Assembly: GCF_026627255.1 (NCBI RefSeq)
Contig: NZ_JAPNLM010000003.1
Location: 420,153-484,152, forward strand
Source of the DNA: Streptomyces antarcticus
GTDB lineage: Bacteria; Actinomycetota; Actinomycetes; Streptomycetales; Streptomycetaceae
Direction of reading: 5' to 3'
Length of the DNA: 64,000 bases
Both the position numbers and the translations under genes were made by a program. Within the stretch, counting starts at the first letter, position 1. Every line of letters starts with the position of its first letter. The notes beneath the pieces are model-generated. The model saw nothing but the letters and a program-made list of their open reading frames with translations, was not told the origin of the DNA and did no database searches. Shown here piece after piece: positions 16,498 through 24,906 of the stretch.

Positions 16498-17855
16498 TTG
16501 CGCGCGTACGCGGCCATGGCGGCCCGTACCTCCGCCGAGAACAGCGCCGGGCCCACCGCGTCCGAGTGCGCCAGGCCCTCGGGCGTAAGCCGGAGCAGGC
16601 CCGGGTCCTCCGTCAGCCAGCCGCGCGCCGCGAACGCCTCCAGCTCCGCCGGGAAGTGCTCCCCGGGGCCGCCGCCGAACCGCTCCCGGTACTCGGCCAC
16701 CGGCATCCCCGCCGCCTGGAGCAGCGACTGCATCAGGTGCCGGCGCCGGGCCTCGTCCACGTCCATCCACCGGCCGTACTCCGCCCGCGCGAAATCGGCC
16801 CGCGGCCGCGCCACGTAGTCGTCGATGATCGTGCGTATCTCCCGCATGTCCACCGCGTAGTCGAAGGAGTAGTGCAGCTCGGAGGTGTAGGAACGGGCTC
16901 CGCAGCCCAGGCCCACCATGCCGTCGGTCTGGCACGCGTAGTCGTCGGCGCCCGCCGCCGGAGCACCCGGGAGGCGGAACATCCGCATCGACACCTGCTC
17001 GTACCCGGCGGCCAGCAGGTGGTCCCGGCCGGCCCGGTACAGGCGCAACCGCCGGCCGTCCCAGCTCTCGGCGGGTCCGGCGGATCCGGCCGGGTCGTCC
17101 GGCCGGCGGCCCAGCGCGGTCAGGGGGCGTACGTACAGCGGGTACAGGTACAGCTCCTCCGGGCGCCAGGCGAGCGCGGCGTCCAGGGAGTACCGCCAAC
17201 TGTCCTCGGTCTGGCCGTCGATGCCGTAGATCAGGTCGATGTTCAGCACCGGGATGCCCGCGTCCCGGACCCGGGACAGCGCCGCCTCCACGTCCGCGCG
17301 CTTCTGCGGGCGGACCGCCGTCCGCGCCTCCTCCGGCACGAAGCTCTGCACGCCCAGGCTCAGCCGCGTCGCGCCCCGGTCGGCGAGGACCGCGAGGCGG
17401 TCCGCCGTGGTGGTGGCCGGCGAGGCCTCCACCGACAGCGGCACCGCCCGCAGGTCGGCGCCCGCGCCCTTCTCCGCGATGTCGCAGAGGCGTTCCAGCT
17501 CGGAGGCGGTCAGGAACGTCGGCGTGCCGCCCCCGAAGGCGGCCGCCGCGAACCGGACCGGCCCGCCGTCCGTACCGTCGAGGGCCTCGCGGACCGCGCC
17601 CGCCTGGTGCTCCAGCGCGTCGAGGTAGGCCGTGGTCAGCCCCTCCGGGGCGCCGATCCGCGTGAACAGGTTGCAGAACCCGCAGCGGACCTCGCAGAAC
17701 GGGACGTGCAGGTACAGCGAGAGCGCGTCCTTCGGCTGGTCCGCCCACAGGCCGCGCAGCGCGGGCCGCTCGGGCAGCCTCCGGTACGCCGTCTTGTGCG
17801 GGTAGGCGTACACATAACTCTCGTACGGGGTCGCCGTGTCGTTGCCGGTCGTCAT
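16494..17855 (-). CDS. STM4012 family radical SAM protein (HemN-like)
   Basis: 453 residues. The start ATG overlaps the STM4013-like stop (ATGA). The HemN-type segment LSLYLHVPFCEVRCGFCNLF carries the CxxxCxxC cluster motif near residue 55. AAAFGGGTPTFL (SAM-binding GGGTPT) and LSLGVQSF follow, with the C-terminal HemN-like domain at ~350-453. HemN relatives perform radical decarboxylation, cyclopropanation or methyl transfer. The reaction of this subfamily is not known to me. It is always found with the neighbours seen here. Confidence 0.9.
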   Translation of the reverse strand: MTTGNDTATPYESYVYAYPHKTAYRRLPERPALRGLWADQPKDALSLYLHVPFCEVRCGFCNLFTRIGAPEGLTTAYLDALEHQAGAVREALDGTDGGPVRFAAAAFGGGTPTFLTASELERLCDIAEKGAGADLRAVPLSVEASPATTTADRLAVLADRGATRLSLGVQSFVPEEARTAVRPQKRADVEAALSRVRDAGIPVLNIDLIYGIDGQTEDSWRYSLDAALAWRPEELYLYPLYVRPLTALGRRPDDPAGSAGPAESWDGRRLRLYRAGRDHLLAAGYEQVSMRMFRLPGAPAAGADDYACQTDGMVGLGCGARSYTSELHYSFDYAVDMREIRTIIDDYVARPRADFARAEYGRWMDVDEARRRHLMQSLLQAAGMPVAEYRERFGGGPGEHFPAELEAFAARGWLTEDPGLLRLTPEGLAHSDAVGPALFSAEVRAAMAAYARK

Positions 17856-18781
17856 CGCGCGGCCGCCTCCTCGGGTGCCGGTGCCGGTGCCGGATTCGGT
17901 GCGTGTGCCGCTGCGTGTGCCGGTGCGCGTCGCGGTCGTGGCGGCTCCAGGGAGAACTGGGCGTACGGGACGGTCCACACGGCCTCGTGCGCCAGCCGGT
18001 GGCCCGTGTACCCGTCGTCCCCGTACGTCGTCCCGTGGTCGGAGCAGACGATCGCGAAGCACCGGCGGCGCGAGCGCATGGCGTCGAACAGCCGGCCGAT
18101 GTGCCGGTCCACGTACTCCAGCGCCGCCGCGTGCGACTCCCACGAGTCCCCGGCCGCCGCGGTCGCGCCGTCCAGGTGGAACCAGTTGGGCTGGTGCATC
18201 GCCGACACGTTCAGGAACAGGAACAGCCGCCGGTCCGCCGGGAGCGCGGCCACGACCTGCTCCGCCCGGGCCACCTGAGCCTCGAAGGAGGCCGGGGACG
18301 CCACCCCGAACTCCGGCTCCCAGTGGCTCTCCTGGAACATCCCGGGCAGGACGGAGCCCAGCGCGCCCCGCCGGTTGAAGAAGCCGACCCCGCCCACGCA
18401 CACCGTCCGGTAGCCCGCCGCGGCCAGCCCCGACACCAGGTCCGGGGTGTCGAACACCCAGGTGTGCCCCGCGGTGCTCTCGCTGCCCGTGAACCGGGCG
18501 GCGAACAGCCTCGGGTGCGGGCCCGGTTCGGCCGGAGTGGGCAGGAAGCCGGCGAACATCGCCTGGTGGGAGGCGTAGGTGAAGCTGCCCGGAGCGTGCC
18601 GTCGCTCCCAGGCGCCGCCGGGCAGGTGCGCGGCGAGGTGCGGGATGCGGCCCTCGGCGGCCAGCCGGACGGCGACGTCGTACCGCAGGGTGTCGAGCGT
18701 GACGAGCAGCAGGTCGTCACGGCCGACGACCTCGTTCATGTCAGGGGCGGGCAGGTCAGAGGTGGGAGGTACGGGGTGCAT
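17852..18781 (-). CDS. STM4013 family alkaline-phosphatase/sulfatase-fold hydrolase
   Basis: 309 residues from ATG 18781, which has a CAGGA ribosome site. An internal ATG at 18739 (MNEVVGRDD) is the alternative and matches the usual family start. Metal and catalytic motifs of the alkaline phosphatase superfamily are visible: LLLVTLDTLRYDV (Asp ligand plus Thr nucleophile position), SAMHQPNW and CSDHGTTYGDDGYTGH near the C-terminus. It would hydrolyse a phosphate or sulfate ester or transfer such a group. No signal peptide, so cytoplasmic. The C-terminus is an Ala/Pro-rich tail of ~25 residues. It overlaps both neighbouring genes. Confidence 0.85.
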   Translation of the reverse strand: MHPVPPTSDLPAPDMNEVVGRDDLLLVTLDTLRYDVAVRLAAEGRIPHLAAHLPGGAWERRHAPGSFTYASHQAMFAGFLPTPAEPGPHPRLFAARFTGSESTAGHTWVFDTPDLVSGLAAAGYRTVCVGGVGFFNRRGALGSVLPGMFQESHWEPEFGVASPASFEAQVARAEQVVAALPADRRLFLFLNVSAMHQPNWFHLDGATAAAGDSWESHAAALEYVDRHIGRLFDAMRSRRRCFAIVCSDHGTTYGDDGYTGHRLAHEAVWTVPYAQFSLEPPRPRRAPAHAAAHAPNPAPAPAPEEAAAR

Positions 18782-19961
18782 GGCGGTCCTGTCGTGCCGG
18801 GGCGTGTACGGCGGCCAGTTGGGCCGCATAGGTGTCGAGACCCGCGGCGGGCGAGCCGGGAAGCCCGGCGAGTCCGGGCAGCAGGTCCCCGAAGGCGTTG
18901 ACCTCGCCGACGGCGAACCCCCGCCAGCCGGTGGCGGGCAGCAGGTCCACCCCCACGCAGAGGGTGGCGGGAAAAACGGCCGCCGCGCGCTCGCAGACCG
19001 CGAGCGCGTCGCGCTCCCAGCTGCCGCCCGCCGCGGTCACGGCCGCGACGGCGGCGTCCAGGTCGCCGCGCGCGCCGCCGAGGTGCAGGTTGGTCATCGG
19101 CCCGCGCGCGGTGCGGACCACGGCGTGCGTGGCCCGGCCCGCGACGGCCACCACCCGCAGGTCGGCCGAGCGGCCCCGCTGGGAGGCCTTCGGCAGCCAG
19201 CGCTCGATGTGCAGCCCGTCGGGGGCGAGCGCGTCGACGACGGCGCCGATCACCCGCTCGTCCTCGTACCGGCGCACCCGCAGCGAGTTGTACAGGGCGC
19301 CGGAGGGGGAGCGCTCCACCGACGTCGTCGCCCGGACGCGGCCGCCCGCGCCCGCTTCGAGGGCCAGGACGCCGGAGGCCGACGACCCGTGCGCGAGCTT
19401 CACGAACACCCGGCGGAAACCGGGCCGCGCGAGGACCTCCCGTACGTCCGTCCAGCCGTGCACCGGCGCTGCGCCGGGGCCGGAGGTCGGGGAGGCCGGC
19501 ACCGGGACCCCCGCCCGGTCCAGGGCGTGGTGGCACCGGCGCTTGTCGAACAGCACGGCGAGGTCCGCCGGAGTGGTGAGCAGCCGCCCGCCGGCCGCCG
19601 CGACCCCGTCCGCCACCGTCTCCACGGCCGCGGTGAACCGCTCGTACCAGCGGCCGGTGCCCTCCACCCGCGTCGGGTCGGACACCCCGCGCAGCAGCCG
19701 CTCGACCTCGGGGTCCTCGCCCGGCGAGTCGATCCGCACGGTCTCGCCCTGCCGGAACAGGGCGCCGCCGTCGAGTACGTCCCGCCAGGACACCACGCGG
19801 GCAGCGGGCAGGCCGCGGGCGCGCACGGCGTCCTGGAAGAGCGCCACGCGGCGGCCCGCCGGATTGCCGACGACCGCGGGCGGGACGGCCGGCGGGTCCG
19901 TGTGCGGGGCGGGTGGAGCCGTCGGCGGGGCCGGTGGAGCCGTCGGCGGGTCCGCCGTCAC
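18756..19961 (-). CDS. STM4014 family ATP-grasp-like protein
   Basis: 401 residues from GTG 19961, overlapping the STM4015-like stop by four bases. After a Pro/Thr/Ala leader (~28 residues) come FDKRRCHHALDRAGVPVP and RRVFVKLAHGSSASGVLAL, typical of ATP-grasp lid and glycine-rich loop segments. RVRRYEDERVIG and GVDLLPATGWRGFAVGEVNAFGD match the metal/ATP-binding end (ExN). ATP-grasp enzymes ligate carboxylates to amines, so this is the likely ligase of the cassette. Confidence 0.85.
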   Translation of the reverse strand: MTADPPTAPPAPPTAPPAPHTDPPAVPPAVVGNPAGRRVALFQDAVRARGLPAARVVSWRDVLDGGALFRQGETVRIDSPGEDPEVERLLRGVSDPTRVEGTGRWYERFTAAVETVADGVAAAGGRLLTTPADLAVLFDKRRCHHALDRAGVPVPASPTSGPGAAPVHGWTDVREVLARPGFRRVFVKLAHGSSASGVLALEAGAGGRVRATTSVERSPSGALYNSLRVRRYEDERVIGAVVDALAPDGLHIERWLPKASQRGRSADLRVVAVAGRATHAVVRTARGPMTNLHLGGARGDLDAAVAAVTAAGGSWERDALAVCERAAAVFPATLCVGVDLLPATGWRGFAVGEVNAFGDLLPGLAGLPGSPAAGLDTYAAQLAAVHAPARQDRHAPRTSHL

Positions 19962-20905
19962 TCCGCCACCGCGACGTACCGGTAGATCTCCCCGTCGTAC
20001 TCGTCCACATCGCCCGCCTCGAGGGCGAGGACCACGCCGTGCGGCTCCAGCGCCGCGCGCAGCCGCTCCTGGACGTCCGCGCCGATGAAGTGGTGGTCGA
20101 GGTCCAAGCGGGACAGGTGGCCGAGGGACCCGCCCTCCAGCAGGGCCGTCGCGCCCTCGTCGGTGAGGATGCCCATGGACAGGTCCAGGGTCTCCAGCCG
20201 GCCCACCACGGGGGCGCCCGCCACCGCGGCGGCGACCGCGTCCTGGATCTCGCTGTTGCGCAGCCCGAGATGGCGCAGGGCCGGAAGCAGCTCGCCCGAC
20301 AGGATCGGTGCCAGGTCCTCCGCCTCGGTGTCCGCGCCGTACTCGGAGGTGCCGAGCCACAGGTCGAGGACCTCCAGGGAGGGCATGTCGCTCGCGGCGA
20401 CGCCGCGCACCACCTCCCTGGGCAGCCCGCCGGTCTGCACCACCAGCTTCCGCAGCCCGGTGTGCTTCACGGGCGTCAGCGCCAGCCCCGTACCGCCGCG
20501 CACCCCGAACTCGCGCAGCTCCGGGAAGGCCTCGAGGAGCGGGGTGACGTCCGACTGCACGATCCACGAGATCTCGGACTCCTCGCCCTCGATGTCGCCG
20601 AGGAAGAGGTGCCGCAGGAGCGGGAAGTCGTCGGCGGCCGCTGCGAGGACGGACACGATGGCCGCGCTGGAGACCTCGTACGACTCCTCCCAGACGCCCA
20701 CGATCAGGGAGCCGACCCGCCGGGTGTCGACGGCGGCCGTGAAGCGGGCGTAGGCCTCGCTCCAGGTCTCCCCGGTGTCGTGCTCGTCGGCGCGCACCCG
20801 CCAGGCCACGGAGCCGGCCTCGGGCAGGGCCCGCTCGTCGCCCTTGGCGGGGAAGTCGAAGGCGGGAAGCCCGCCCAGCTCCGAGAGGTGTGCGACCTGG
20901 CTCAT
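19958..20905 (-). CDS. STM4015 family leucine-rich-repeat protein
   Basis: 315 residues, first gene of the cassette. After an N-terminal domain with the acidic WEESYE segment, leucine-rich repeats run from ~95 to 290: PLLRHLFLGDI, PSLEVLDLWLGT, PALRHLGLRNSEI, GRLETLDLSMGILTDEGA, SHLSRLDLDHHFIG (read by eye). It is cytoplasmic and probably a scaffold or substrate-recognition subunit for the enzymes encoded downstream. A 141-bp spacer upstream carries the presumed cassette promoter. Confidence 0.88.
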   Translation of the reverse strand: MSQVAHLSELGGLPAFDFPAKGDERALPEAGSVAWRVRADEHDTGETWSEAYARFTAAVDTRRVGSLIVGVWEESYEVSSAAIVSVLAAAADDFPLLRHLFLGDIEGEESEISWIVQSDVTPLLEAFPELREFGVRGGTGLALTPVKHTGLRKLVVQTGGLPREVVRGVAASDMPSLEVLDLWLGTSEYGADTEAEDLAPILSGELLPALRHLGLRNSEIQDAVAAAVAGAPVVGRLETLDLSMGILTDEGATALLEGGSLGHLSRLDLDHHFIGADVQERLRAALEPHGVVLALEAGDVDEYDGEIYRYVAVAE

Positions 20906-21046
20906 GCGCTGCTCCTGAGGGTGAACGGGCCGTTCGGACGAGCGGCCGGTGCGACACCAGTTCTACCAAGGGCCACCGACATCCCGGCCCGCGGGGAAGG
21001 GGCCCGCGCACCGCGTACGGACGGGCACCGCGGGTAAGCGCGGGCC

Positions 21047-21436
21047 ATGACTGTCGCGAAGACGAGCGTTCTCGTACTGGACTGCGCCGATCCCGAGGCG
21101 CTTGCCGCGTTCTACGCCGAGCTGCTGGGTGCGGAGGTGCGGGCGGGGGACGGCCCGGACATCGTCGAGGTCGTCGGCGGCGCCGGCGTTCACCTCGCCC
21201 TGTGCCGGGACCACGGCTACGCGCCGCCGAGCTGGCCGCGCCCGGAGGACTCCCAGCAGGCCCACCTGCGCATCCTGGTCGCCGCCGACGACCTGGACGA
21301 GGCCGAGCGGGAGGCCGTCTCCCTCGGCGCCCGCCCGCTGGCCGTCGACGTCGGCGAAGGCCAGCGTGACGCACGCCTGTTGAGCGACCCGGCGGGCCAC
21401 TCCTTCACCCTGGCCGCCACGAGCCCGGCCCGCTGA
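21047..21436 (+). CDS. VOC (glyoxalase/dioxygenase-fold) family protein
   Basis: 129 residues. Typical VOC half-repeats: VLVLDCADPEALAAFYAELLGAE at the start and LRILVAADDLDEAEREAV in the second half, ending DPAGHSFTLAA. It matches the glyoxalase-like domain type found singly in streptomycetes. Metal-ligand positions are partly visible (His in HLALCRDHG and GHSF). Substrate unknown; possibly resistance or small-molecule binding. Confidence 0.85.
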   Translation: MTVAKTSVLVLDCADPEALAAFYAELLGAEVRAGDGPDIVEVVGGAGVHLALCRDHGYAPPSWPRPEDSQQAHLRILVAADDLDEAEREAVSLGARPLAVDVGEGQRDARLLSDPAGHSFTLAATSPAR

Positions 21437-21648
21437 ATCCCGTTCGTCCGGGGGAGGCGCGCTTCGTACCCGGGATGCACACGGCGCGCGCCGCGATCGT
21501 CCTCGCGGGCGACGCGGCCCGGCGGGCGGCCCCGGCGCTCCTCCCCGAGCCGCTGGACGCCTCGCGGGCGGCCCGCAGCGGGCTGTCGGTCAGCGCTCGC
21601 GGTAGCGGTGGCCTTAGCGCCGGCGGGCGGCACGGCTGGACGGCACGG

Positions 21649-23781
21649 CTAGGGCGTGCGCGAGGCCAGCAGCAGGGCCGTGTCGTCCGGCCGGTCGACG
21701 GTGCTGCCCGCCTCCCCGATCAGCCGGTCCGCGGTCTCGGTCAGCGGCGTCGGCCGGGCCGCGGCCAGGGACAGCCGCAGCCGCTCCACGCCGACGTCGA
21801 TGTCGGTGCCCGGCTTCTCCACCAGCCCGTCGGTGTACAGGGCGAGCACCGACCCGGTCTCCAGGCGCAGTTCCGTCACGGGGTAGGAGGCCTCGGGGTC
21901 GATGCCGAGGACCACCCCGCCCGCCAGGTCCAGCACCACGGTGCGGCCGTCCGGGTGGCGCAGCAGCGGCTGGGGGTGCCCGGCCCGTACGGCCTGGGCG
22001 GCGCCCGTCTCCGGGTCCAGCAGTACGTAGCAGCAGCTCGCGAACTGGCCCGGGTCCAGGTCGATCAGGAGCTGGTTCGTGCCGCTCATGACCTCATCGG
22101 GGCTGCTGCCGGTCAGGGCGAACGCCCTCACCGCGCTGCGTAGTTGACCCATGGTGGCCGCGGCCGCCACCCCGTGGCCCTGGACGTCCCCGATGACCAG
22201 GGCGAGCAGTCCGGCGCCCGTCTCGACGACGTCGTACCAGTCGCCGCCGACGTCCATGCCCAGGGTGCCGGGCAGGTAGCGGCCGACCGTCTGCACGTGC
22301 TCGCGCACCGGCAGCCGGTGCGGCAGCAGCGCCGCCTGGAGCCCGCGGGCGAGCGCGGCCTCGCTGTCGTAGCGCCGCGCCCGCTCCAGGGCCTGCGCGA
22401 TCGGTCCGGCCAGCGCGGTGAGCACCGTACGCTCCTCCGGGCTGAAGTCGCGCGGGGCGTCGAAACCGAGGATGCACGAGCCGACGGGCCGCCCGGAGGC
22501 GATCAGCGGCAGGAAGGCGCGGGCCCCGACGTCGGCGTCCAGCGGGATCCCCGGATACGCGGCGGCGAGGTGCTGCATCGACTCGAAGAACAGCGGCCGG
22601 CCCGAGGTCAGGGTCTCCACGCCGGGGAGCCGGACATCGAGCCCCACCCCGTCGAAGCGGTCGAGGAAACCGGTGGGGAAGCCGGTCTCCCAGGCGAGGT
22701 GCAGGTGCCGCTCGTTCAGCAGGTAGATGGCGAGCTGACGGCCGCCGAAGGCCGGCAGCAGCTCTTCGGTCACCACCGCCGACACCTGGCGGGCCGTGAC
22801 CGCCTCGGTCAGCGCGATGGCGAGGGCCACCGGCCGGTACAGCGCGGAGGCTTGGCCCGCCGCCGAGCCGGGGCCCGCCTCCGGCTCGGCCGCCGCCGCC
22901 GGCGCGTACGAGGGCCTCTCGGTGGCCCCGATCGTCAGGGTGACCCCGTCGGGCCCCGGGTCCAGGGCCACGGACAGCCAGTCCCCGGGCGGGTGCCAGC
23001 CGCGCCGGGCGGGGAAGCGCACCGGCTCGGTGGACATGAAGACGGCCCGGAAGTGGTCCTCGTACGCCGGATGCCCCAGCCAGGGCGCCGCCTCCCACAC
23101 CACCCGCCCGAGGAGTTGCGGCTCGCCGAGACCCAGCAGGTCCTGGGCGGCGGAGTTGGCGAAGTCGATCCTGCCCTGCCGGTCCACGGACAGCACCGCC
23201 TGCGCGAGCCGGTTCACGGCCTCGCGGGGGCCCGCGCGCCGGGCCGGGGGCCGGAGCAGCACCGGGTCCACGTCCCAGACCACCGGGTTTCCGTCCGCCG
23301 CCAGCCCGGCCAGCTCTCGGGCCAGCCGGTCCGCGGCCTCCCGCAGCCGCTCGCGGTCCACGGCCCCGACCGGGATCCCCGGGGTCGCGGCGCGCAGGGC
23401 GAACACGACGCCGAAGCGCTGCCCGCCGCCGGTCACCGGCTCGTACAGCGACGCGAAGGGGAACGGCAGCCCGGCCATCAGCTGCGGGAAGCGGCGCACG
23501 GCCTCCTCCGCGTCGGAGAGGTGCACGGCCTGACCGGACCGGAACGCCTCGGCCACCGGGTACGGGCGGTTCGCGTGCATCCGCCACCACGGCCGGAACA
23601 GCCGGCCGGGGAGCCCGGTCAGCACCGCGATCCGCAGCAGCCCCTCGGTGCGCGAGCGCAGGTAGACCCCGCCCGCGTACCCGCCGACGGCCGCCACACC
23701 TTCGACGGCGGCCCGGGCGAGCGCCTGGACCGTGGCGGCACGGGCGGTAGCGGGGCCGTGGTCGTCCGGTCTCGCCGTCAC
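21649..23781 (-). CDS. GAF-PAS-GAF PP2C-type (SpoIIE) protein phosphatase
   Basis: 710 residues from GTG 23781; a longer frame upstream lacks domain sequence. An N-terminal GAF-like sensor (~10-140, AVEGVAAVGGYAGGVYLRS) is followed by a PAS (~165-280, LSVDRQGRIDFANSAAQDLLGL), a second GAF (~310-470) and a SpoIIE/PP2C phosphatase (~490-710). Metal-binding motifs: MDVGGDWYDVV, VIGDVQGHGVAAA, LYTDGLVE and RPDDTALLL. Such proteins dephosphorylate anti-anti-sigma factors in sigma-B-like partner-switch systems. No anti-sigma partner is adjacent, so its target must lie elsewhere. Confidence 0.92.
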   Translation of the reverse strand: MTARPDDHGPATARAATVQALARAAVEGVAAVGGYAGGVYLRSRTEGLLRIAVLTGLPGRLFRPWWRMHANRPYPVAEAFRSGQAVHLSDAEEAVRRFPQLMAGLPFPFASLYEPVTGGGQRFGVVFALRAATPGIPVGAVDRERLREAADRLARELAGLAADGNPVVWDVDPVLLRPPARRAGPREAVNRLAQAVLSVDRQGRIDFANSAAQDLLGLGEPQLLGRVVWEAAPWLGHPAYEDHFRAVFMSTEPVRFPARRGWHPPGDWLSVALDPGPDGVTLTIGATERPSYAPAAAAEPEAGPGSAAGQASALYRPVALAIALTEAVTARQVSAVVTEELLPAFGGRQLAIYLLNERHLHLAWETGFPTGFLDRFDGVGLDVRLPGVETLTSGRPLFFESMQHLAAAYPGIPLDADVGARAFLPLIASGRPVGSCILGFDAPRDFSPEERTVLTALAGPIAQALERARRYDSEAALARGLQAALLPHRLPVREHVQTVGRYLPGTLGMDVGGDWYDVVETGAGLLALVIGDVQGHGVAAAATMGQLRSAVRAFALTGSSPDEVMSGTNQLLIDLDPGQFASCCYVLLDPETGAAQAVRAGHPQPLLRHPDGRTVVLDLAGGVVLGIDPEASYPVTELRLETGSVLALYTDGLVEKPGTDIDVGVERLRLSLAAARPTPLTETADRLIGEAGSTVDRPDDTALLLASRTP

Positions 23782-24087
23782 CCCGTCAGGATGCCCCCTC
23801 GGCGGTGGTGGCCGCACCCCGGCGGCGGTCCGGCCTCCCGGCCGGGCCGCGGCCGGAGCCCCCGGTACCCGGCCGCCACCGCGACCACCGCGAGCAGCGG
23901 TACCCGCGGCCACCACCCGCAGGGCCCCGTACCCGTACCGGACCCCGGACGGCCCGCCCTGCGGCGATAGGCCGACCGCTTCGCTCGTCCGGGGGACGCA
24001 CGGGCGTACGGGCCGTCCCCCGGACGAGCCGCGGGGCACGATACGCACGCGTCCCACCTCCCCCGGCAGGCCCCCGGAAGGCAGAAC
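23782..24087. other. 306-bp divergent spacer
   Basis: The spacer separates the phosphatase (-) and the methyltransferase (+). On the minus strand, a frame with WWPRVPLLAVVAVAAGYRG ends in a TGA overlapping the phosphatase GTG, but it has no plausible start, so I do not call it. The perfect 16-bp hairpin at 23983-24029 is the notable element. No clear promoter hexamers can be picked out. Confidence 0.4.
23983..24029. repeat. Perfect 16-bp inverted repeat in a divergent spacer
   Basis: GCTCGTCCGGGGGACG (23983-23998) pairs exactly with 24014-24029 around a 15-nt loop that itself contains GGGCGTACGGGC. A terminator is not expected between divergent genes, so this may be an operator, an mRNA 5' structure of the methyltransferase gene, or a relic of a lost gene. 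Confidence 0.6.
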
Positions 24088-24825
24088 ATGCGGTTCCAGT
24101 ACGACACCATCGGCGAGCGCTACGCCGAATGCACCGCCACGGCTGCCTTCTCGGCGGCCGACACCCACACCCTGCACGGCGCCCTGGACGCGCTCGGCGG
24201 CGTACGCGGCCTGGACGCCCTCGACCTGGCCTGCGGCTACGGCTACAACACCCGGCTCCTGGCCCGCGGCGGGGCCCGCCGGACGGTGGGCGTCGACCCC
24301 TGCGGGGAGCGGATCGCGCGGGCCCGCGCGCACGAGGCGACGAAGGGGCGGCCGGACATCGAGTACCACGTCGCCGAAGCCGTGGGCGTCGCCGGCCTCG
24401 GCCCCTTCGACCTCGCCACCGCCGCCTACCTCTTCAACCACGCGACCGACCGGGCGGCACTGCACGCCGTGCTCCGGTCCGTGCGCACCAGCCTGCGGCC
24501 CGGCGGCCGGCTGCTCGCCATCGTGCCCAACGCGGGCGCGTTCCCCCGGGTGGACTGGTCGCCGTACGGGGTGCGCATCCTGGACCGGGTCCCGCAGGGC
24601 GAGGCACCCCTGCTGAAGGCGCACTTCCTCACCGATCCGCCGGAGCCCTTCGAGTTTCGCGAGTGGTCCCACGCCGACCTCGCCGAAGCGGCCGTCGCGG
24701 CCGGCTTCACGACCGTCGGCTGGCAGCCGAACCGGACGCCGCCGCCCGATCCCGTACGCGACGAGGCCTACTGGACGGCGTACCGCGCCTGGCCGATCAG
24801 CTCGCTGATGACCTGCACGGCGTAG
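24088..24825 (+). CDS. Class I SAM-dependent methyltransferase
   Basis: 245 residues. Motif I LDLACGYGYNTRLLA at ~52-66, acidic end of strand 2 VGVDPCGERIARARAH, motif II-like FDLATAAYLFNHATD and motif III LRPGGRLLAIVPN. The N-terminus (RFQYDTIGERYAECTA) resembles UbiE/small-molecule methyltransferases. A toxin- or antibiotic-type substrate is possible but not shown. It stands alone. Confidence 0.9.
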   Translation: MRFQYDTIGERYAECTATAAFSAADTHTLHGALDALGGVRGLDALDLACGYGYNTRLLARGGARRTVGVDPCGERIARARAHEATKGRPDIEYHVAEAVGVAGLGPFDLATAAYLFNHATDRAALHAVLRSVRTSLRPGGRLLAIVPNAGAFPRVDWSPYGVRILDRVPQGEAPLLKAHFLTDPPEPFEFREWSHADLAEAAVAAGFTTVGWQPNRTPPPDPVRDEAYWTAYRAWPISSLMTCTA

Positions 24826-24906
24826 GAGACGGCATGACGGGGCGGTGTGCGGCGCGGCGTACAGGGCGTCCCGGCGCCCGGCGCCCGGCCCGGCCGTCCG
24901 CTCCCC

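Noticed and set aside
15535..20905. RiPP precursor peptide near the radical SAM genes
   Set aside because: No short Cys- or Gly-rich precursor ORF was found next to the cassette within the window, so a RiPP assignment is not supported.
21475..21648. Short plus-strand frame starting MHTARAAIVLAGD after the VOC gene
   Set aside because: Only the first ~40 codons show coding bias; it runs into the antisense of the phosphatase and has no recognisable domain.
23778..24110. Small minus-strand frame overlapping the phosphatase start
   Set aside because: It has a hydrophobic segment and ends in a GTGA overlap, but its only starts are implausible and the hairpin interrupts it.
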